A stretch of DNA of 35,223 bases, taken from NCBI GenBank assembly GCA_012271135.1, contig JAAXGZ010000068.1, positions 1-35,223 on the forward strand, written 5' to 3'. The translations under genes were made by a program, and so were the position numbers. The notes below the pieces were generated by a model that ran no database searches, was not told the origin of the DNA, and saw only the letters and a program-made list of their open reading frames with translations. This document shows positions 34,118 to 35,223 of the stretch, piece after piece (position 1 is the stretch's first letter; every line of letters begins with the position of its first letter). Origin of the DNA: Caldilineales bacterium. GTDB lineage: Bacteria; Chloroflexota; Anaerolineae; Caldilineales; Caldilineaceae.

Positions 34118-34135
34118 ATGATCATTCGTACGGTA
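34100..34135 (+). promoter_or_regulatory. Inverted repeat at the start of the second higBA operon
   Basis: The 8-bp arms TACCGTAC (34100-34107) and GTACGGTA (34128-34135) flank the higB start codon at 34118. A repeat covering the start of a toxin-antitoxin operon is a plausible autorepression site for HigA. No clear -10 or -35 box was identified. Confidence 0.5.
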
Positions 34136-34408
34136 CGCCACCGAGGGTTGCGCTTGCTGCTTGAGGACAACAATCCCCGGTTTGTGAGATCGGAACTGAT
34201 CTCCCGTGTGCGCAAGATCTTGACAGTGCTCATCCTGGCCGAGGACATTGATCGTTTCGCATCCGATGCGCCTCGGGGTTGACGACTTCACCAACTTTCA
34301 GGGAGCCGCCAGGGGGCATGGAGCGTCTCCGTCTCAGGCAACTGGCAGATTACGTTCATGGAAGCGGATGGCTATATCGACCGTTTGAACTTGGAGGATT
34401 ACCACTGA
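34118..34408 (+). pseudogene. higB: HigB toxin gene interrupted by one in-frame TGA
   Basis: Read through a single stop, this frame encodes a complete HigB of 96 positions. The first part is MIIRTVRHRGLRLLLED, then RSELISRVRKILTVLILAEDI and APRG. Codon 55 is TGA (34280-34282). The second part is RLHQLSGSRQGAWSVSVSGNW, then QITFMEADGYIDRLNLEDYH and stop. The GxRLHxLxG, SVSVSGNW and DYH motifs are hallmarks of RelE/HigB toxins, and the frame is unbroken across the TGA. Homologues normally have a hydrophobic residue there, often Leu, Phe or Trp, so a simple point mutation (for example TGG to TGA) explains it. TGA is a normal stop elsewhere in the window. The toxin is therefore probably dead while the antitoxin downstream is intact. 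Confidence 0.85.
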
Positions 34409-34434
34409 TAGCTGCCAACGGCATTAATGTGAAC

Positions 34435-34713
34435 ATGACCCCTTCTCATCCGGGTGACTTCATTCGCACGGAGATCATTGAGGAACTGGACCTCACCGTC
34501 ACGAAGGCTGCTGAGATACTCGGAGTCCGCCGAGCGACGCTTTCCGCCCTGCTTAATGGCAATGCGGGATTGTCGGCGAAGATGGCCTTGCGTATCGAGA
34601 ACGCCTTCGACCTGAACATGGACATGCTGCTCCAGATGCAGGCTTGGTACGACACATCCCAAATGCGCGCGCGTGCCAGCGAAATCACCGTGCAGCGGTA
34701 TGAACCTGCCTGA
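34435..34713 (+). CDS. higA: HigA family XRE-type antitoxin
   Basis: A 92-residue helix-turn-helix protein. SHPGDFIRTEIIEELDLTVTKAAEILGV then RRATLSALLNGNAGLSAKMALRIENAF is the classical HigA DNA-binding domain. QAWYDTSQMRARASEI near the C-terminus is the family tail. It begins 26 bases after the higB stop; a GTG six bases upstream of the ATG is an alternative start. The gene is intact and should still bind DNA and could neutralise related toxins, even though the cognate toxin gene is interrupted. Confidence 0.88.
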   Translation: MTPSHPGDFIRTEIIEELDLTVTKAAEILGVRRATLSALLNGNAGLSAKMALRIENAFDLNMDMLLQMQAWYDTSQMRARASEITVQRYEPA

Positions 34714-34745
34714 CCAACGTGCCGTAAAAAAGGGGGCCTGCCGGT

Positions 34746-34970
34746 TCAGAGGGTGAGACGCACGAGGGCTAGGGCGTCGGCAAAGGTGGGCAGGGCCTTG
34801 GGATACCAGGCGACCCGGCGCGGCACCAGGGGGCGGCCCCGCAGCAGGGCGTGTGCGACCACGGCAACCCAGCTGAAGAGGTCCAGCAGGACGGGGGTGG
34901 TGCGGGCGATGGCGGGAGGCTGCCCACTGCCGCTGGGTTTCCCCGCCCAGGTGCGTGCGCACGGCCTAAA
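34746..34970 (-). pseudogene. Frameshifted C-terminal remnant of a DDE transposase
   Basis: The minus strand encodes the end of a transposase in two frames. One reads VRTHLGGETQRQW (from about 34961). After one extra C in a C-rich stretch near 34910-34920, the other continues AIARTTPVLLDLFSWVAVVAH, then VAWYPKALPTFADALALVRLTL and stop. The ETQRQW, AIARTTP and WYxKxxPTFxDALAxVR motifs are familiar from C-termini of IS4/IS701-like DDE transposases; the exact family is not certain. Everything N-terminal is missing, and the fragment ends where the IS630-like element begins. Confidence 0.65.
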
Positions 34971-34973
34971 CAC

Positions 34974-35009
34974 TTCGCATGACCTACTTGATTCGCATGA
35001 CCTACTTGA
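34974..35009. repeat. 18-nt tandem direct repeat at the IS630-type left end
   Basis: Two exact adjacent copies of TTCGCATGACCTACTTGA lie at 34974-34991 and 34992-35009, about 50 bases before the transposase start codon. They lie where the left end of the IS630-like element must be. They may be part of the IS terminal sequence or the promoter spacer. The terminal inverted repeat cannot be confirmed because the right end is outside the window. Confidence 0.75.
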
Positions 35010-35056
35010 CAGGTTGGGTTATCATGCAGGGACGCTGTCCCGGCACCGGTCCCCCC

Positions 35057-35223
35057 ATGCCCATGTCCGCCCCCCTGCACGCCTCCCTGACCCCCGACCA
35101 GCGCCCGCAACTGCTGGACCTGCGCCGCGAACCGGAGCTGCGACCGCGCGTGCGGCTGCGGGTGGAATGCCTGCTGCTCTCGGCCGGGGGCCTGAAGGTG
35201 CCGCAGCTGGCGGTCCACCTCGA
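35057..35223 (+). CDS. IS630-type transposase, N-terminal part (runs off window)
   Basis: The last 167 bases encode 55 residues with no stop before the window ends. LTPDQRPQLLDLRREPELRP then RVRLRVECLLLSAGGLKVPQLAVHLD is the N-terminal helix-turn-helix arrangement of IS630-family transposases, as in proteins starting LTPEER...RARIILLAAEG. The DDE catalytic domain would lie beyond 35223. The ATG at 35057 is the likely start; the ATG two codons later is an alternative. Confidence 0.6.
   Translation, partial: MPMSAPLHASLTPDQRPQLLDLRREPELRPRVRLRVECLLLSAGGLKVPQLAVHL

Noticed and set aside
34280-34282. TGA recoded as an amino acid (alternative genetic code or selenocysteine)
   Set aside because: Many other genes here end in TGA, and no selenocysteine insertion context or Cys homologue position is evident; a nonsense mutation is simpler.

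Overview
This GC-rich window looks like one contig of an environmental or host-associated bacterium. Chloroflexota is my best guess. The hints are a lipoprotein signal ending in LAAC before VPVV, a sugar ABC transporter without its own ATPase, sugar-acid enzymes of the enolase superfamily, a TakP-like binding protein, an Rpn-type nuclease, and several toxin-antitoxin loci and gene remnants. The assignment is inferred from gene content only. Stop codons are standard. I found no rRNA, tRNA or CRISPR array.

Left part (1-13543). A minus-strand higBA toxin-antitoxin pair, whose antitoxin carries a C-terminal ImmA/IrrE metallopeptidase domain, sits behind a strong -10 box and a perfect palindrome. 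A mostly empty stretch follows, holding a decayed scrap of metH. Next come a minus-strand sugar ABC transporter (binding lipoprotein, two permeases, an intercistronic hairpin), a plus-strand HIT protein, a full-length cobalamin-dependent methionine synthase (metH), a LarA-like DUF2088 protein and an Rpn-family nuclease. An 88-bp near-copy of part of the Rpn gene lies beside it.

Middle part (13544-24600). A penicillin-acylase-type Ntn hydrolase converges on a Gfo/Idh/MocA oxidoreductase. That gene is divergent from an imuB-dnaE2 mutagenesis operon lacking imuA, and the shared intergenic region has an AT-rich inverted-repeat block. A phosphorothioate-type SBD-HNH endonuclease follows, and then an orphan TRAP binding protein (TakP-like) with a clear hairpin behind it.

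Right part (24600-35223). It holds an N-terminally truncated YfbK-like VWA protein, a membrane cytochrome-like domain fused to a sulfite-oxidase-type molybdopterin domain, a DUF6504-like protein overlapping scpB tail to tail, a vapBC pair with a palindromic operator, and a minus-strand operon (enolase-superfamily dehydratase, DapA-family aldolase, zinc alcohol dehydrogenase, GT39-like membrane glycosyltransferase) that probably degrades a sugar acid. The right edge carries a second higBA locus, whose toxin is cut by one in-frame TGA. It is followed by a frameshifted transposase tail and the start of an IS630-type transposase that runs off the window. The overall picture is a metabolic chromosome region scarred by mobile and toxin-antitoxin elements. 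The most notable items are the nonsense-interrupted higB, the antitoxin-peptidase fusion with its 70-nt overlap, the SBD-HNH enzyme with an altered HNH motif, the imuA-less mutasome, and the membrane-molybdoenzyme fusion.
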